Program-made: the position numbers and the translations under genes | Source of the DNA: Silicimonas sp. | Lineage (GTDB): Bacteria; Pseudomonadota; Alphaproteobacteria; Rhodobacterales; Rhodobacteraceae | NCBI GenBank assembly: GCA_022826385.1 | Contig: JAJDUZ010000053.1 | Coordinates: 1 to 64,000, forward strand | Length of the DNA: 64,000 bases | Reading direction: 5' to 3' | The notes under the pieces: model-generated | Told to the model about the DNA's origin: nothing | Databases searched by the model: none | What the model saw: the letters and a program-made list of their open reading frames with translations, nothing else | In this document: piece after piece, positions 9,002 through 18,058 of the stretch | Numbering within the stretch: position 1 is the first letter of the stretch | Layout of the letters: the number at the start of each line of letters is the position of its first letter

Positions 9002-9940
9002 TTATTCCATCAACGTCTTGCCGATCATCCGAAGCAGGAAGATGGCAATGATGTTGGCAAGAATGACAGCGAAGATGCCGGTGGCGCTGGCCGCGCCGAT
9101 ATTGTTGTTGGCAAATTCACCAATGAGATAGGGCAGGTTTTTGTTCCCGTTGCCCCGGCTGACGATCTCGATCTCGGCATACAGCGAGAGATGGAAGATC
9201 GCCTGGATCATCACGACAATCGCGATGGGGCGCCCCAGATGCGGCAGCGTCAGGAAGCGGAACTGCGACCAGGCGCTGGCGCCGTCAAGGATCGCGGCCT
9301 CTTTCTGCTGCTGGTCCTCGGACTGTAGCGAGGTCATGAAGATTAGTACTGCAAACGGCGTCCACTGCCACGTCACCATGATGATGACCGCATAGGCCGA
9401 GGTCTGCGTGGCCCGGAACGAGATCGGCTCAAATTCCGGCCAGAGCGAGAAGAAACCGCCCACAACAGGTGCAGTCTGAAGGTTATCGATCAGGTTATTG
9501 ATCCCTCCGACCGCAAGACCGTTGAGGCCAAGGACCGGATCGAGGATCATGTTAATCCAGAGAACGGCGTTCACCGCGGGCATGACGAAGAAGGGCGAGA
9601 TCAAAAGCACCCGCACAATCCCGCGACCGGGGAACGTCTTGTTGATGAGAACGGCAATCAGGATGCCAAGGATAACCGTGCCAAAGAGGATACTGCCGAC
9701 GATGAACAGGCTGTTCTGTACGGCGAACCAGAAGTCCTTCGAGTTCAGAACGAACTCGTAGTTTCCGACGCCACGCCAGTTGCTGAGCGACGGCGAAGTC
9801 CACTCGGGGCGGCGCAGGTTGTTCAACACGTAACGGATAAACGAGAAGTACAGGGTCATCCCCAGCGGGATCAGCATCCAGATCAGCAGCAGCACAACGG
9901 CTGGTGTCTGCAGGAGGCGTGGGATTCTTCGGTCAGACAT
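9002..9940 (-). CDS. smoF: Hexitol ABC importer, permease subunit (MalF type)
   Basis: A 312-residue inner-membrane permease. The first membrane segment follows the N-terminal RRIPRLLQTP, and the EAA loop reads EAAILDGASAWSQFRFLTLPHLGRP. It forms the heterodimeric channel with SmoG. It is separated from the upstream smoE gene by 166 bp that contain a strong stem-loop, which probably lowers expression of the permease relative to the binding protein. Confidence 0.85.
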   Translation of the reverse strand: MSDRRIPRLLQTPAVVLLLIWMLIPLGMTLYFSFIRYVLNNLRRPEWTSPSLSNWRGVGNYEFVLNSKDFWFAVQNSLFIVGSILFGTVILGILIAVLINKTFPGRGIVRVLLISPFFVMPAVNAVLWINMILDPVLGLNGLAVGGINNLIDNLQTAPVVGGFFSLWPEFEPISFRATQTSAYAVIIMVTWQWTPFAVLIFMTSLQSEDQQQKEAAILDGASAWSQFRFLTLPHLGRPIAIVVMIQAIFHLSLYAEIEIVSRGNGNKNLPYLIGEFANNNIGAASATGIFAVILANIIAIFLLRMIGKTLME

Positions 9941-10066
9941 GACGGCTTCCCCCAGCGAAACTATGATTGTTCGCGGTTCATGTTGGACGGTGACATTTTG
10001 CTTGTCGAGGGCTCAGTGAAAACTCGGCGAACCTGAAATATTCACTAAACGGGGCAGTCTTTGTGT

Positions 10067-10093
10067 GAAGGCCCGGCGCGGGGCCGGGCCTTC
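10067..10093 (-). promoter_or_regulatory. Intercistronic stem-loop after the smoE gene
   Basis: An 11-bp perfect stem (GAAGGCCCGGC / GCCGGGCCTTC) with a 5-base loop lies 14 bases past the smoE stop. There is no T-run after it on the minus strand, so it is more likely an mRNA-stabilising or attenuating structure than a full terminator. Confidence 0.65.
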
Positions 10094-10106
10094 GAAGGTC
10101 CTACGA

Positions 10107-11393
10107 TTATTCGTAGTAGCCAGCTTCTTTCATGATCGCGTCCGCAGCAGCCTGCGAAGCGGCCAGAGCATCTTCAACCGACTTGGCGCCGGAGAGAGCT
10201 GCAGCCATTTCCTGGGCAACAGCGATACCAACTTCCGGGAATTCCGGGATGGCAGCGAACTGAACGCCAACGTAAGGTTTCAGGTCGGTTGCTTCAGGAG
10301 CTGCCGAGTCGATCGCAGCCATTTCGGCAGCGGCGAAGCCTGCAGCGGCCTGGAACTCAGGGATTTCATAGGTCGACGCACGCTGACCGGTCGGGACCGA
10401 GCCCCAGCCGAATTCAGGGTGGTTGCCAACAGCCTGGACATACTCTTTCGAGGTTGCCCATTCGATGAACTTCTGAGCTTCTTCAGCGTTCGGCGAGCCT
10501 GCCGGGATTGCGAAGGCCCATGCCCACAGCCAGTTCGCACCAACCGGGTTACCGGCGTTCGGCGACTGAGCGTAAGCAACGCCGTCAACTTCCAGGAACG
10601 AAGCTGCGATCGTGGCGTCGATCCACATGCCGCACTTGCCTTCGTTATAGAGAGCCAGGATTTCGTTGAACGAGTTGCCTTCCGAGCCCGGAGGGCCGTA
10701 GTTGCCGAGAAGATCAACGTAGAAGTTGATGGCTTCTTCCCAAGCAGCGGTGTCGAGCGTCGGACGGTAGTCCGCGTCGAACCATGCGCCGCCGAACGAG
10801 TTCACGACGGTCGTGATGAACGCCATGTTGTCGCCCCAGCCCGGCTTACCGCGAAGGCAGGCACCGTACACACCGTTGTCCGGGTCGTGCATGGCTGCAG
10901 CAGCGTTCTTGATGTTGGCCCAGCTGTCGTTGTCACGAACCTTGACGCCAGCCGCATCGGCCAGGTCCTTGCGGTACATGACCATCGACGATTCACCATA
11001 GAAGGGGGCTGCGTACAGCGTGCCTTCGTGGCTCAGACCTGCGCGCATGGCGGGCAGAATGTCGTCGACGTCGTAGTCAGCCGTGAAGTTCAGCGGCTCG
11101 ATCCAGCCAGCAGCACCCCAGATCGGGGCTTCCTGCATGCCGATGTTGATGATGTCGTACTGGCCGCCACCTGTGGCGGTGTCCGACGTGACCTGCTCGC
11201 GCAGGACGCCTTCTTCCAGCGACACCCAGTTCAGTTCGACGCCAGTCTCGGCCGTGTATGCCTCGGCAACGGTCTGCATGTTGATCATGTGACCGTTGTT
11301 GACGATAGCGATAGTCAGGCTTTGAGCGTAAGCGCCCCCAGTCGCGATAAGCGACATGGCAGTTGCCGCACGAAGTGCGTTCTTAAGTTGCAT
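10107..11393 (-). CDS. smoE: Hexitol-binding periplasmic protein of the ABC importer
   Basis: An extracellular solute-binding protein (family 1) of about 428 residues with a Sec signal peptide (MQLKNALRAATAMSLIATGG, cleavage near AYA-Q). The frame extends to 11408, but the ATG at 11393 has GGGAGGA 6 bases upstream and is preferred. The mature part has the usual two-lobe SBP features, including MVMYRKDL and EGKCGMWIDAT. First gene of the smoEFGK-smoS-mtlK operon; the identity as sorbitol/mannitol binding protein rests mainly on that conserved order. The promoter region is the 100 bp before it, which carries a CACGTG-centred half-palindrome. Confidence 0.82.
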   Translation of the reverse strand: MQLKNALRAATAMSLIATGGAYAQSLTIAIVNNGHMINMQTVAEAYTAETGVELNWVSLEEGVLREQVTSDTATGGGQYDIINIGMQEAPIWGAAGWIEPLNFTADYDVDDILPAMRAGLSHEGTLYAAPFYGESSMVMYRKDLADAAGVKVRDNDSWANIKNAAAAMHDPDNGVYGACLRGKPGWGDNMAFITTVVNSFGGAWFDADYRPTLDTAAWEEAINFYVDLLGNYGPPGSEGNSFNEILALYNEGKCGMWIDATIAASFLEVDGVAYAQSPNAGNPVGANWLWAWAFAIPAGSPNAEEAQKFIEWATSKEYVQAVGNHPEFGWGSVPTGQRASTYEIPEFQAAAGFAAAEMAAIDSAAPEATDLKPYVGVQFAAIPEFPEVGIAVAQEMAAALSGAKSVEDALAASQAAADAIMKEAGYYE

Positions 11394-11447
11394 CCGGAAT
11401 CCTCCCAAACATGGATGTTATTTCCACCTTCATTAACCGAAGAAACT

Positions 11448-11459
11448 GGTCACGTGTCA
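11448..11459. promoter_or_regulatory. Candidate operator upstream of smoE
   Basis: GGTCACGTGTCA matches the palindrome TGACACGTGTCA at 10 of 12 positions. It shares the arm TGACACG with the inverted repeat at 12546-12562 before the regulator gene. It lies about 55 bp upstream of the smoE start. Binding by the adjacent LacI-family protein is inference. Confidence 0.4.
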
Positions 11460-11493
11460 AACAAAATTTTACGCGCGCAAATTTTCCAGCAAT

Positions 11494-12525
11494 TTAAGCC
11501 GATTCACGCATGATCAACCGGGCCGGGAATTGGGTCTCGGTCCGTGTATCGAATCTCCCACCGCTTTCGATGAGTCGGAAAAGTGTCTCGACCGCCTGGT
11601 CCGAGACGGCGGCGTAATCATGTGCAGCGGTCGTAAGGGACGGGCAGGTGAACTTGGAAAACGGGTGATCGTCATGGCTGGCGACCCGCAATTCACAATC
11701 GTTGCCCCGCCCGACGCTTACCCCGTTCTCATAGCAGGCCGACAAAAAGCCGATCGCCAGACGGTCGTTACTGCACAGCACCGTGTTCGTCGGCAGGGAT
11801 TTCTCGCGCAGAACCTTCAATCCGCCTTCGCGGCCGATCTCCTCGAACTCCCAGCCCTGGCCGTCGATCCGCACAAATTGAGGTTCCAGCCCCATCTCTT
11901 CCATGACGGCGATATAGGCGTTGCGACGCTTGTTGGCGTTCGGGTTGGCCGGGTTCCGCATCTCATAGAAACAGGGCGGTTCTCCGGTCCGGCAGAGATA
12001 CTGGACGGTTTGCTCAACAAAACTGTGGTTGTCCGAACCGACAAAAGCTTCGCCCATGCCCTCAAGGTTGCTGTCGAACAGAACCGTCGGCACGTTCTCG
12101 CAAAATGTCTCGATCGCTGACTTGTCCGAGACACGGCCCAAGGGGGCCAGCAGGGCACCCGCCAGTTTCAGTGATCTGAGCGTGTCCAGAATGTCGTTTT
12201 CCAACTCGGTTTCGCCATGCGAACTGAACACGGTTGGCGAAAACCCGGCCGAGATACATTGCCGTTCAATCACGCGGACGATCTCGGCAAAGAACGGGTC
12301 AGCAAGATACGGAACCACGATTCCGATGTTCTTGGTGAGCTTCCGATTCTGGTTCATCGCGAAGAAGTTCGGTCGATAATCGTACCGTTCCACTGCGCTT
12401 TCGATTCGGGCACGCGTACTTTGGCGCACGCTGTCCGGGTCGTGAAAATACTTGGAAAGCGTTGGGCGCGATATGCCGATCAGCGCCGCAAACTCCTCCA
12501 TATTGCGAATGGTTCGCCTGCCCAT
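11494..12525 (-). CDS. LacI-family regulator of the hexitol operon
   Basis: A roughly 343-residue LacI-type regulator. The helix-turn-helix is atypical but recognisable (FAALIGISRPTLSKYFHDPDSVRQSTRARI), followed by an effector-binding domain (NIGIVVPYLADPFFAEIVRVIERQC). The frame begins at 12543; the internal ATG at 12525 is preferred because AAGGA precedes it by 10 bases. The 12543 start would instead have its GGAGG 22 bases away with the palindrome in between. It lies 100 bp upstream of smoE on the same strand and so probably governs the smo/mtl operon and itself. Hexitol as effector is inferred from position. Confidence 0.8.
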   Translation of the reverse strand: MGRRTIRNMEEFAALIGISRPTLSKYFHDPDSVRQSTRARIESAVERYDYRPNFFAMNQNRKLTKNIGIVVPYLADPFFAEIVRVIERQCISAGFSPTVFSSHGETELENDILDTLRSLKLAGALLAPLGRVSDKSAIETFCENVPTVLFDSNLEGMGEAFVGSDNHSFVEQTVQYLCRTGEPPCFYEMRNPANPNANKRRNAYIAVMEEMGLEPQFVRIDGQGWEFEEIGREGGLKVLREKSLPTNTVLCSNDRLAIGFLSACYENGVSVGRGNDCELRVASHDDHPFSKFTCPSLTTAAHDYAAVSDQAVETLFRLIESGGRFDTRTETQFPARLIMRESA

Positions 12526-12545
12526 GGCCGTCGAATCCTTCATTT

Positions 12546-12562
12546 GACACGCTATGCGTGTC
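12546..12562. promoter_or_regulatory. Perfect inverted repeat before the hexitol regulator
   Basis: GACACGC-TAT-GCGTGTC is a 7-3-7 perfect inverted repeat just upstream of the regulator gene, a natural autoregulation site. The arm recurs in the smoE promoter region. Confidence 0.55.
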
Positions 12563-12624
12563 GTCCTCCCTTTACGATATGTTTACACAATTCTTGTCGC
12601 GCGCAAACAATCAATTCATTTGGG

Positions 12625-14661
12625 CTAAGGTATCGGCAGGTCTTCGTCGATCAGATGTTGCAGGTCTTCCAGAGGCATCGGCCGGTGAAACAGGAAGCCT
12701 TGTGCCTGTTCGCAGTTCTGTTCTTTCAGCCAGTCTGCCTGTTCTGCGGTTTCGATTCCCTCGGCCACGGTATGCGCGCCAAGTTGGCGGGCCAGGGACA
12801 GAATCAGCAGAACGACGGGGCCCGTCTCGGGCAGGCGACTGATGAAACTCTTGTCGATCTTTATGCAGTCGACCGGGAAATCCGAGATATAAGACAGGTT
12901 CGAATACCCGACCCCGAAATCATCGATGGCGATCCGATAGCCCAGCGATGAAATCTGACGCAACATCCGCGCCAGCGACCCGTGATCGTCGATCAGCACG
13001 TTCTCCGTGATCTCGAGTTCGACCCGGTTGGTCGGAAAGCCAGGCGTTTCGGCAAAGGCGCGCAGGGTCTCCATCAAGGCGGGGTCTTCGAACTGGCTGG
13101 GCGAGATATTGATGGAAATGTCGTGCTGCACGCCGTCGCGATGCCAGGTTTCCAACAGCCTGAGGCCCTTCAGTAGAACCGCTTGCCCCAGGTGCCGTAT
13201 CATCCCGGTCTCTTCGCAAATGTCGATGAATTCCCCCGGTTGCACGAGGCCGCGGGTTGGATGCTGCCAGCGGACAAGAGCTTCGACCGACTGGATGCGC
13301 CCCGTCGACAATTCCATTCGGGGTTGGAAATGCAGCACGAACTCATCGCGCTCCAGTGCGGCCTTCAGCTCGACCTCGATCCGGTCCCGTTCCTTGGCGG
13401 CATGACCCAGCGCTTCGTTGAACACGGTCAGATGGTCCCGCCCCGCGGATTTCGACGCGTAAAGCGCGATGTCAGCCTCGCCCAGGACGGTCGTATAGTT
13501 TTTCCCGTCGGGATAGAAATATGTGAGGCCCAGACTGCAGGTCGGGGTTAGTCGCTTGGCGTCGACCTCGATGGGCGCGCGCAGGACGTCACGAAGTTTC
13601 TCGGCGTTGTCGAGGACATCCGCATCATCGGTGACACCGGTATAGAGGATGACGAATTCGTCGCCGCCCAGTCGCACCACAGTGTCGTAGCGCGAGACGG
13701 TCGTCTGGGCGCGTTCTGCCACAACTTTCAGAACGGTATCTCCGGTCTCGTGGCCAAACCGGTCGTTGATCTGCTTGAAACGGTCGATGTCGAAAAACAG
13801 CAAGGCGCAGCGCTGGGGTTGAAAGCGGGCCATCTCGCTGAGCAACTGCTGGAGGTATGCACGGTTGAAACAGCCGGTCAGCTGGTCGCGATCGGCAAGA
13901 TAGCGGGCTCGGTCGCGCGCGTTCTTCAATTCGGTCACGTCGCGCGCGGTGGCCAGTATTGCGGGGGTACCGGTCACCGAGTCTATGCACAGCTTGGCCG
14001 TCAGGTTGTGCCAGCGCAGCCCCTCTGACGTGTACATTTTGCTGATCAGCGTGTGTCGGCCCTTGCGGTCCAGTTCGAACATCAACGTGTCGTGGTCGCG
14101 GACATCGACAAAGAGATCGGCGAGCACCTGATCGCCTGTGACAGCTGCGGTTCGCGCGGCCGGGTTCATGTAAAGAGCGGGGCCAGACCTGTGATACAGT
14201 GTGATCATGACGTCGGTGTGCAGCAGGGCCTCGGCGCTTCGGATGTTGTCCGGCTCGTTGTCGTCGATGCCCCGAGGCGCTTCGCACAGCATCCCCATGC
14301 GCCCGTCGGGCAGGAGAAAGCCATGAAAGACGGCTTGGACACTGACCGGCTTGCCGTCCGGATAAAGGGTCCAGGTTTCGTTGAAGCTTGTGCCATTCCA
14401 GAAATCGGTCTGATACTGTCTCAGCCGTTCGCGCACAGCGGGCGACATGTCCGCGCCAAGGTCCCGGTCTTGCAGCGCGGCTTCGTCTTCGGCGCGCCAC
14501 AACGCGCACGCGGCCTCGTTTGCAAAGACGATCCGCGCGGCATCAATATCAAACAACCAGACCGGGGTCTGCAAACGATAGGCGAAATCGAATGACCGCC
14601 CCTTAGTCAGAAACTCCGGAGGGCCGATACTTGATGCGCGAAGCGGGCTGTCAGGTTCCAT
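12625..14661 (-). CDS. PAS-GGDEF-EAL cyclic-di-GMP signalling protein
   Basis: A 678-residue cytoplasmic protein without evident membrane segments. Two PAS-like sensor regions lie at about 25-125 and 140-245, followed by a linker helix (DVTELKNARDRARYLADRDQLTG). The diguanylate cyclase domain has an intact GGDEF at 332-336; the inhibitory RxxD site is replaced by SRYD. The phosphodiesterase domain has an intact EAL at 460-462, plus EITENV and the DDFGVGYSN metal-binding loop. Both activities look possible, so direction is probably set by the PAS input. It sits 81 bp upstream of the hexitol regulator on the same strand; a functional link is not evident. Confidence 0.92.
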   Translation of the reverse strand: MEPDSPLRASSIGPPEFLTKGRSFDFAYRLQTPVWLFDIDAARIVFANEAACALWRAEDEAALQDRDLGADMSPAVRERLRQYQTDFWNGTSFNETWTLYPDGKPVSVQAVFHGFLLPDGRMGMLCEAPRGIDDNEPDNIRSAEALLHTDVMITLYHRSGPALYMNPAARTAAVTGDQVLADLFVDVRDHDTLMFELDRKGRHTLISKMYTSEGLRWHNLTAKLCIDSVTGTPAILATARDVTELKNARDRARYLADRDQLTGCFNRAYLQQLLSEMARFQPQRCALLFFDIDRFKQINDRFGHETGDTVLKVVAERAQTTVSRYDTVVRLGGDEFVILYTGVTDDADVLDNAEKLRDVLRAPIEVDAKRLTPTCSLGLTYFYPDGKNYTTVLGEADIALYASKSAGRDHLTVFNEALGHAAKERDRIEVELKAALERDEFVLHFQPRMELSTGRIQSVEALVRWQHPTRGLVQPGEFIDICEETGMIRHLGQAVLLKGLRLLETWHRDGVQHDISINISPSQFEDPALMETLRAFAETPGFPTNRVELEITENVLIDDHGSLARMLRQISSLGYRIAIDDFGVGYSNLSYISDFPVDCIKIDKSFISRLPETGPVVLLILSLARQLGAHTVAEGIETAEQADWLKEQNCEQAQGFLFHRPMPLEDLQHLIDEDLPIP

Positions 14662-14696
14662 CGGGGTTGGTTTTCAGACGGTTTCAAGCGAAAGGG

Positions 14697-15329
14697 TCAG
14701 GCGGCGCGGGCGAGCGACAGTCCAAGGTCTGACAATGGACGAAACCCGTCTGTCGCGGTCACGGTGTCGATCCATCTTGCCGTTGCCGGGTAATCGGCCA
14801 GCGACAAGCCCGCTTCCTCGAGAACATGCACATAGCCAAACAGGGCAATATCCGCCACCGAGTACCCGCAATCCAGCACGAAGGATCGACCGGCAAGATG
14901 CGCCTCCAGTCTGTGCAGGCCTGGTTCTGCCGCCAGTTGCCAGTTTCGAATGTCGGCCTCGCGAGCATACTTTTCGGAAGGAAGGATTGTCGTGAAAAAT
15001 CGCGCTGGCGAGAGGAACGGTTCAAGCTTCGATTGTTCGAAGAACATCCACTGCAAGGCTTCTGCGCGCGCTTGCGCGGTGGGCGGCATCAAGGGCTTAT
15101 CCTCGGCAAGGTACCAGAGCATCGCGTTGCTTTCCCCGATTCCGGCCCCGTCCGCGGTGATCAGATACGGCACGACGCCCAACGGGTTGATACGAAGGTA
15201 TTCGGGCGACTTCTGTTCACCGGCAAGCACGTCCACGGACACCGCTTCGAACGATTGACGGGTCTGCGACATGGCGAGCCACGGTTTCAGACAGTTTCCG
15301 GAACCCGGGCATAGAAAGAGTTTTATCAT
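14697..15329 (-). CDS. Glutathione S-transferase family protein
   Basis: About 210 residues from the ATG at 15329 (MIKLFLCPGSGNCLKPWLA). The frame extends further upstream, but that part does not resemble a GST. An N-terminal thioredoxin-like domain contains the cis-Pro segment NPLGVVPYL and the glutathione-contact segment GIGESNAMLWYLAE. The C-terminal all-helical domain has the conserved VLDCGYSVADIALFGY, an N-capping-box region. Both substrate and physiological role are unknown. It lies 35 bp upstream of the GGDEF-EAL gene on the same strand, so the two may share a transcript. Confidence 0.85.
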   Translation of the reverse strand: MIKLFLCPGSGNCLKPWLAMSQTRQSFEAVSVDVLAGEQKSPEYLRINPLGVVPYLITADGAGIGESNAMLWYLAEDKPLMPPTAQARAEALQWMFFEQSKLEPFLSPARFFTTILPSEKYAREADIRNWQLAAEPGLHRLEAHLAGRSFVLDCGYSVADIALFGYVHVLEEAGLSLADYPATARWIDTVTATDGFRPLSDLGLSLARAA

Positions 15330-15664
15330 TGCGACCTGCATTTGACTGATGTCGCAATCTAAGGGACGGAGCGTGAACACGACCTTAAGCCGGGAGCGAA
15401 AGCCAAATCGCAAGCGGCCAAAATTCCGCAATAATGTGCCCGTGTTTTGGAAACAATCGTATCTCGCTTGAACCCGGCCCTCATCTATTTCGCCACGTTC
15501 TGGCGTCGGGAGGGTTCAAATACATTCCCAGCAAATACAGGGGGTTCGCGTCGCACATATCTGCAACGCCCGTAAAAGTGCCAAAAAGTCATCACAAAAA
15601 TGTCTAAAACCCATCGTTTACCGGATCGGCACAAACTCTGGGTGAACCGCATTGGGGTGGCACA
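15330..15664. other. Divergent intergenic region between the GST and kinase genes
   Basis: About 335 bases with no recognisable gene. The kinase start at 15665 is preceded by GGGGTGG. No convincing operator palindrome or terminator was seen. Promoters for the two divergent genes should lie here. Confidence 0.5.
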
Positions 15665-17929
15665 ATGCAAGGACATGAGGTCGTTGACCTGAAAACCTTC
15701 CGCGAGACGGACGCAGCGTCGAACGCGGATACGACGGTTGGGACACACTATCTTCCGGCCGGAACGACGCTTCTGGTCGGGCAATACAAGATCCAAGGCT
15801 ATCTGAATTGCGGCGGTTTCGGCATCACGTACACCGCACGCGACAGTCTTGGCCGCAAGGTCGTCCTCAAGGAATGCTTTCCGGGCGAGATGGTCTATCG
15901 GCGCGGCAAGTCGATGGTAACGCGCAGCCCAAAATACAAGGAAGAGTTGCGCGATATCGTGCATCACTTCGTGACCGAGGCGCATAGCCTCGCCAATGCG
16001 AAGCACCCGAACGTCGTCCATGTGCACCAGATCTTTGAAGAGAACGCGACCGCCTATATGGCGATGGACTATATCGACGGGCCGGACCTTCTGGACCTTG
16101 TCGAAAGCGATCGTAAACTGACACCGCGCCAGATCGAAAAGATCACGCGCACCATGCTGGAAGCGATCCGCTATATTCATGCGCGCGGCATGTTGCACCG
16201 CGATATCTCGCCCGACAACATCCTGATCGAAGCCTCCGGCGAACCTGTCCTGATCGACTTCGGCGCCGCCCATCGGCACGCGCAACGCCAGCACGGCTCG
16301 GCGCCGCGGATGAAGTTCGTCAAGGACGGTTACTCGCCGCAGGAATTCTATACCGCCGGAAGCGCGCATGGGCCTTACAGCGACCTTTACGCCTTTGCCG
16401 CCACGATCCATCACGTGATCACCGGCGCGGCACCGCCCGATGCGCAGACCCGTCTGGCGGCGGTCGCGGCGAAGACGCCCGACCCCTATGTGCCGCTGGC
16501 CGGCACCGTCAAAGGGTTTCCGACGCGGTTCCTCAAAGCCATCGACACCGCGCTGGAAGTGTTCCCCGAGGCGCGCCTGCAATCCGCCAGCGAATGGCTG
16601 GGGCGGATCGGCCCCGGTCAGCCGGATCGGAAGTCGCTGCTTTTCAAGCCCGTCACCGCGGTGATGGAAAGCCTGTCGGTTTTCGAGGACGCGGCGGCCA
16701 CCGGATCGGCGCAATCTGGCGCACGGAGACGGCCGCTGCTGGCGGCAAGTGTTGTTGCCCTAGGCCTGTTGCTGGGCACCGGCGCTTTTGTCTGGCAGGG
16801 GTTCCAGCAGGTCGCGGGCCCTGAACGCGTGGCCGGAACCGGTCCTTATGCGCTTGCAGCAGCCCCGTTGCTGGCATCTGGCGCTGCATCCACGATCGAG
16901 ACATCCGGCGCTGACTTCGGAACCGGCTTTGCCGCCCGACCGAACGCCGCAGGCCAACCGGTGACTTTAGCGTCTCCCGACCTCTCTGCGGCCCCTGATG
17001 TGCAGCGCGCCGACCTTGAGGCCACAATTGAGAGCTTTGGCGTATCTGACCTGATGGCACGGGCGGGGATCAGCCTTGCCGATCTGAGACTGCCAAGCCA
17101 CGATCCGTTTCTTGCGGCGCGGTCCGCGGGCGTGAAGCTGGCCAATCTGTCGGTGCCGCGCCCTCCCGAAACCCCGTTGACCGCGCTGGATGTCACTATC
17201 TCAGACCCGGTTTTGGCCCGTCCACTTGGCGTCGAGCTTGTGTCGCTCGCCCCGGTAGCGCCGGTCGAAAGCCTGCCGTCATTGCCTGAAGCGGCCGGTG
17301 AAAAGCGTGTTGTCGCTGACACCGCGGCACCGGTCTATCTGGGAAAAGAGGCCTATTCGCGTTGGTCCATGGAAGTTCCGTTCAAGACCTCTGCGGGCGT
17401 GTTGGACGGCGCACTGTCTCTGGTGATCCACGGGCTGCATTCAGAGACCGACTTTTCGGCCACCGGAGCGTGGTTGCAGGACGACGCCCATATTCTTGCG
17501 ATCAATGGTACGCCGGTCGATGTCGAGCTGTCGCTTGCCGAGCAGCTTGTCGCCCGCGGAGAGATTGACGAAACCGGTCTGCTGAAAGCCGACATCTGGT
17601 ACCGCAGGCCCAGCGAAGATGTGCTGGACCAAGGCGTGCTGACGGTTCGTGTCTTCCGCGAAACCGGGCTTGCCGATGGGACCATTCTGGAGACCCGCCG
17701 GCTGGGCGCCAGCTGGGTCACATCCGTCCGATCCGTCGGGTCGGCACGGACCGAGCTGCAAGTGGGCGATCTGATTATCGGCAATGCCGCAACCAGCACC
17801 CGGTTTGCGGATGCGGCCACGGTCGAGGCGGCGCTGGACGCGTTGTCGCAAAGCGGGATCACGGCGGCCGAGTTCTCGGTTCTCAGGCGTGGTCAGCGCC
17901 TGAGCGTTGCGTGGAACATTGGCGAGTGA
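15665..17929 (+). CDS. Membrane-anchored Hanks-type Ser/Thr protein kinase
   Basis: A 754-residue protein. Residues 42-315 form a eukaryotic-like kinase domain with G-loop LNCGGFGITYTA, catalytic Lys69 (VVLKECFP), HRD at 178-180 (LHRDISPDNILI) and DFG at 198-200, all intact. A single hydrophobic segment lies at about 358-376, so the C-terminal ~375 residues should be periplasmic. That part holds three degenerate repeats (about 462-476, 481-498 and 514-530; pattern LxARxxGxxLxxLxxP). A C-terminal domain with PDZ-like traits (DAHILAINGTPVDVELSLAEQL and VGDLIIGNAATSTRF) follows. The kinase domain resembles those near type VI secretion genes, but none are present here. Substrate unknown. Confidence 0.88.
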   Translation: MQGHEVVDLKTFRETDAASNADTTVGTHYLPAGTTLLVGQYKIQGYLNCGGFGITYTARDSLGRKVVLKECFPGEMVYRRGKSMVTRSPKYKEELRDIVHHFVTEAHSLANAKHPNVVHVHQIFEENATAYMAMDYIDGPDLLDLVESDRKLTPRQIEKITRTMLEAIRYIHARGMLHRDISPDNILIEASGEPVLIDFGAAHRHAQRQHGSAPRMKFVKDGYSPQEFYTAGSAHGPYSDLYAFAATIHHVITGAAPPDAQTRLAAVAAKTPDPYVPLAGTVKGFPTRFLKAIDTALEVFPEARLQSASEWLGRIGPGQPDRKSLLFKPVTAVMESLSVFEDAAATGSAQSGARRRPLLAASVVALGLLLGTGAFVWQGFQQVAGPERVAGTGPYALAAAPLLASGAASTIETSGADFGTGFAARPNAAGQPVTLASPDLSAAPDVQRADLEATIESFGVSDLMARAGISLADLRLPSHDPFLAARSAGVKLANLSVPRPPETPLTALDVTISDPVLARPLGVELVSLAPVAPVESLPSLPEAAGEKRVVADTAAPVYLGKEAYSRWSMEVPFKTSAGVLDGALSLVIHGLHSETDFSATGAWLQDDAHILAINGTPVDVELSLAEQLVARGEIDETGLLKADIWYRRPSEDVLDQGVLTVRVFRETGLADGTILETRRLGASWVTSVRSVGSARTELQVGDLIIGNAATSTRFADAATVEAALDALSQSGITAAEFSVLRRGQRLSVAWNIGE

Positions 17930-17944
17930 GGCTTCGGGCAGGGC

Positions 17945-18026
17945 CAAAATTTTCGAAAATTTTGTCTGGAAAAGGGGCCGCGCCTTCGGCGCGGCTGGGG
18001 GCTCTACCCCCGTCACCTGCGGTGAC
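17945..18026. repeat. Cluster of four stem-loops, including a copy of the GC-rich dispersed repeat
   Basis: Four hairpins follow one another between the convergent kinase and MetE-like genes: CAAAATTTTCGAAAATTTTG (17945-17964), GCCGCGCC/GGCGCGGC (17977-17995), GGGGGCTCTACCCCC (17997-18011) and GTCACC/GGTGAC (18012-18026). A CCCCC and ATTATTTTT tail follows. The third and the tail match the dispersed GC-rich element seen at 21824, 23925, 49020 and 60870. The array probably ends transcription from both sides. Confidence 0.7.
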
Positions 18027-18058
18027 GTCCCCCGCATTATTTTTACCAGAAAGAAAGA

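Noticed and set aside
7940-9328. Plus-strand open frame across the smoG-smoF region
   Set aside because: It crosses two permease genes on the other strand and has the charged, repetitive composition of an antisense frame.
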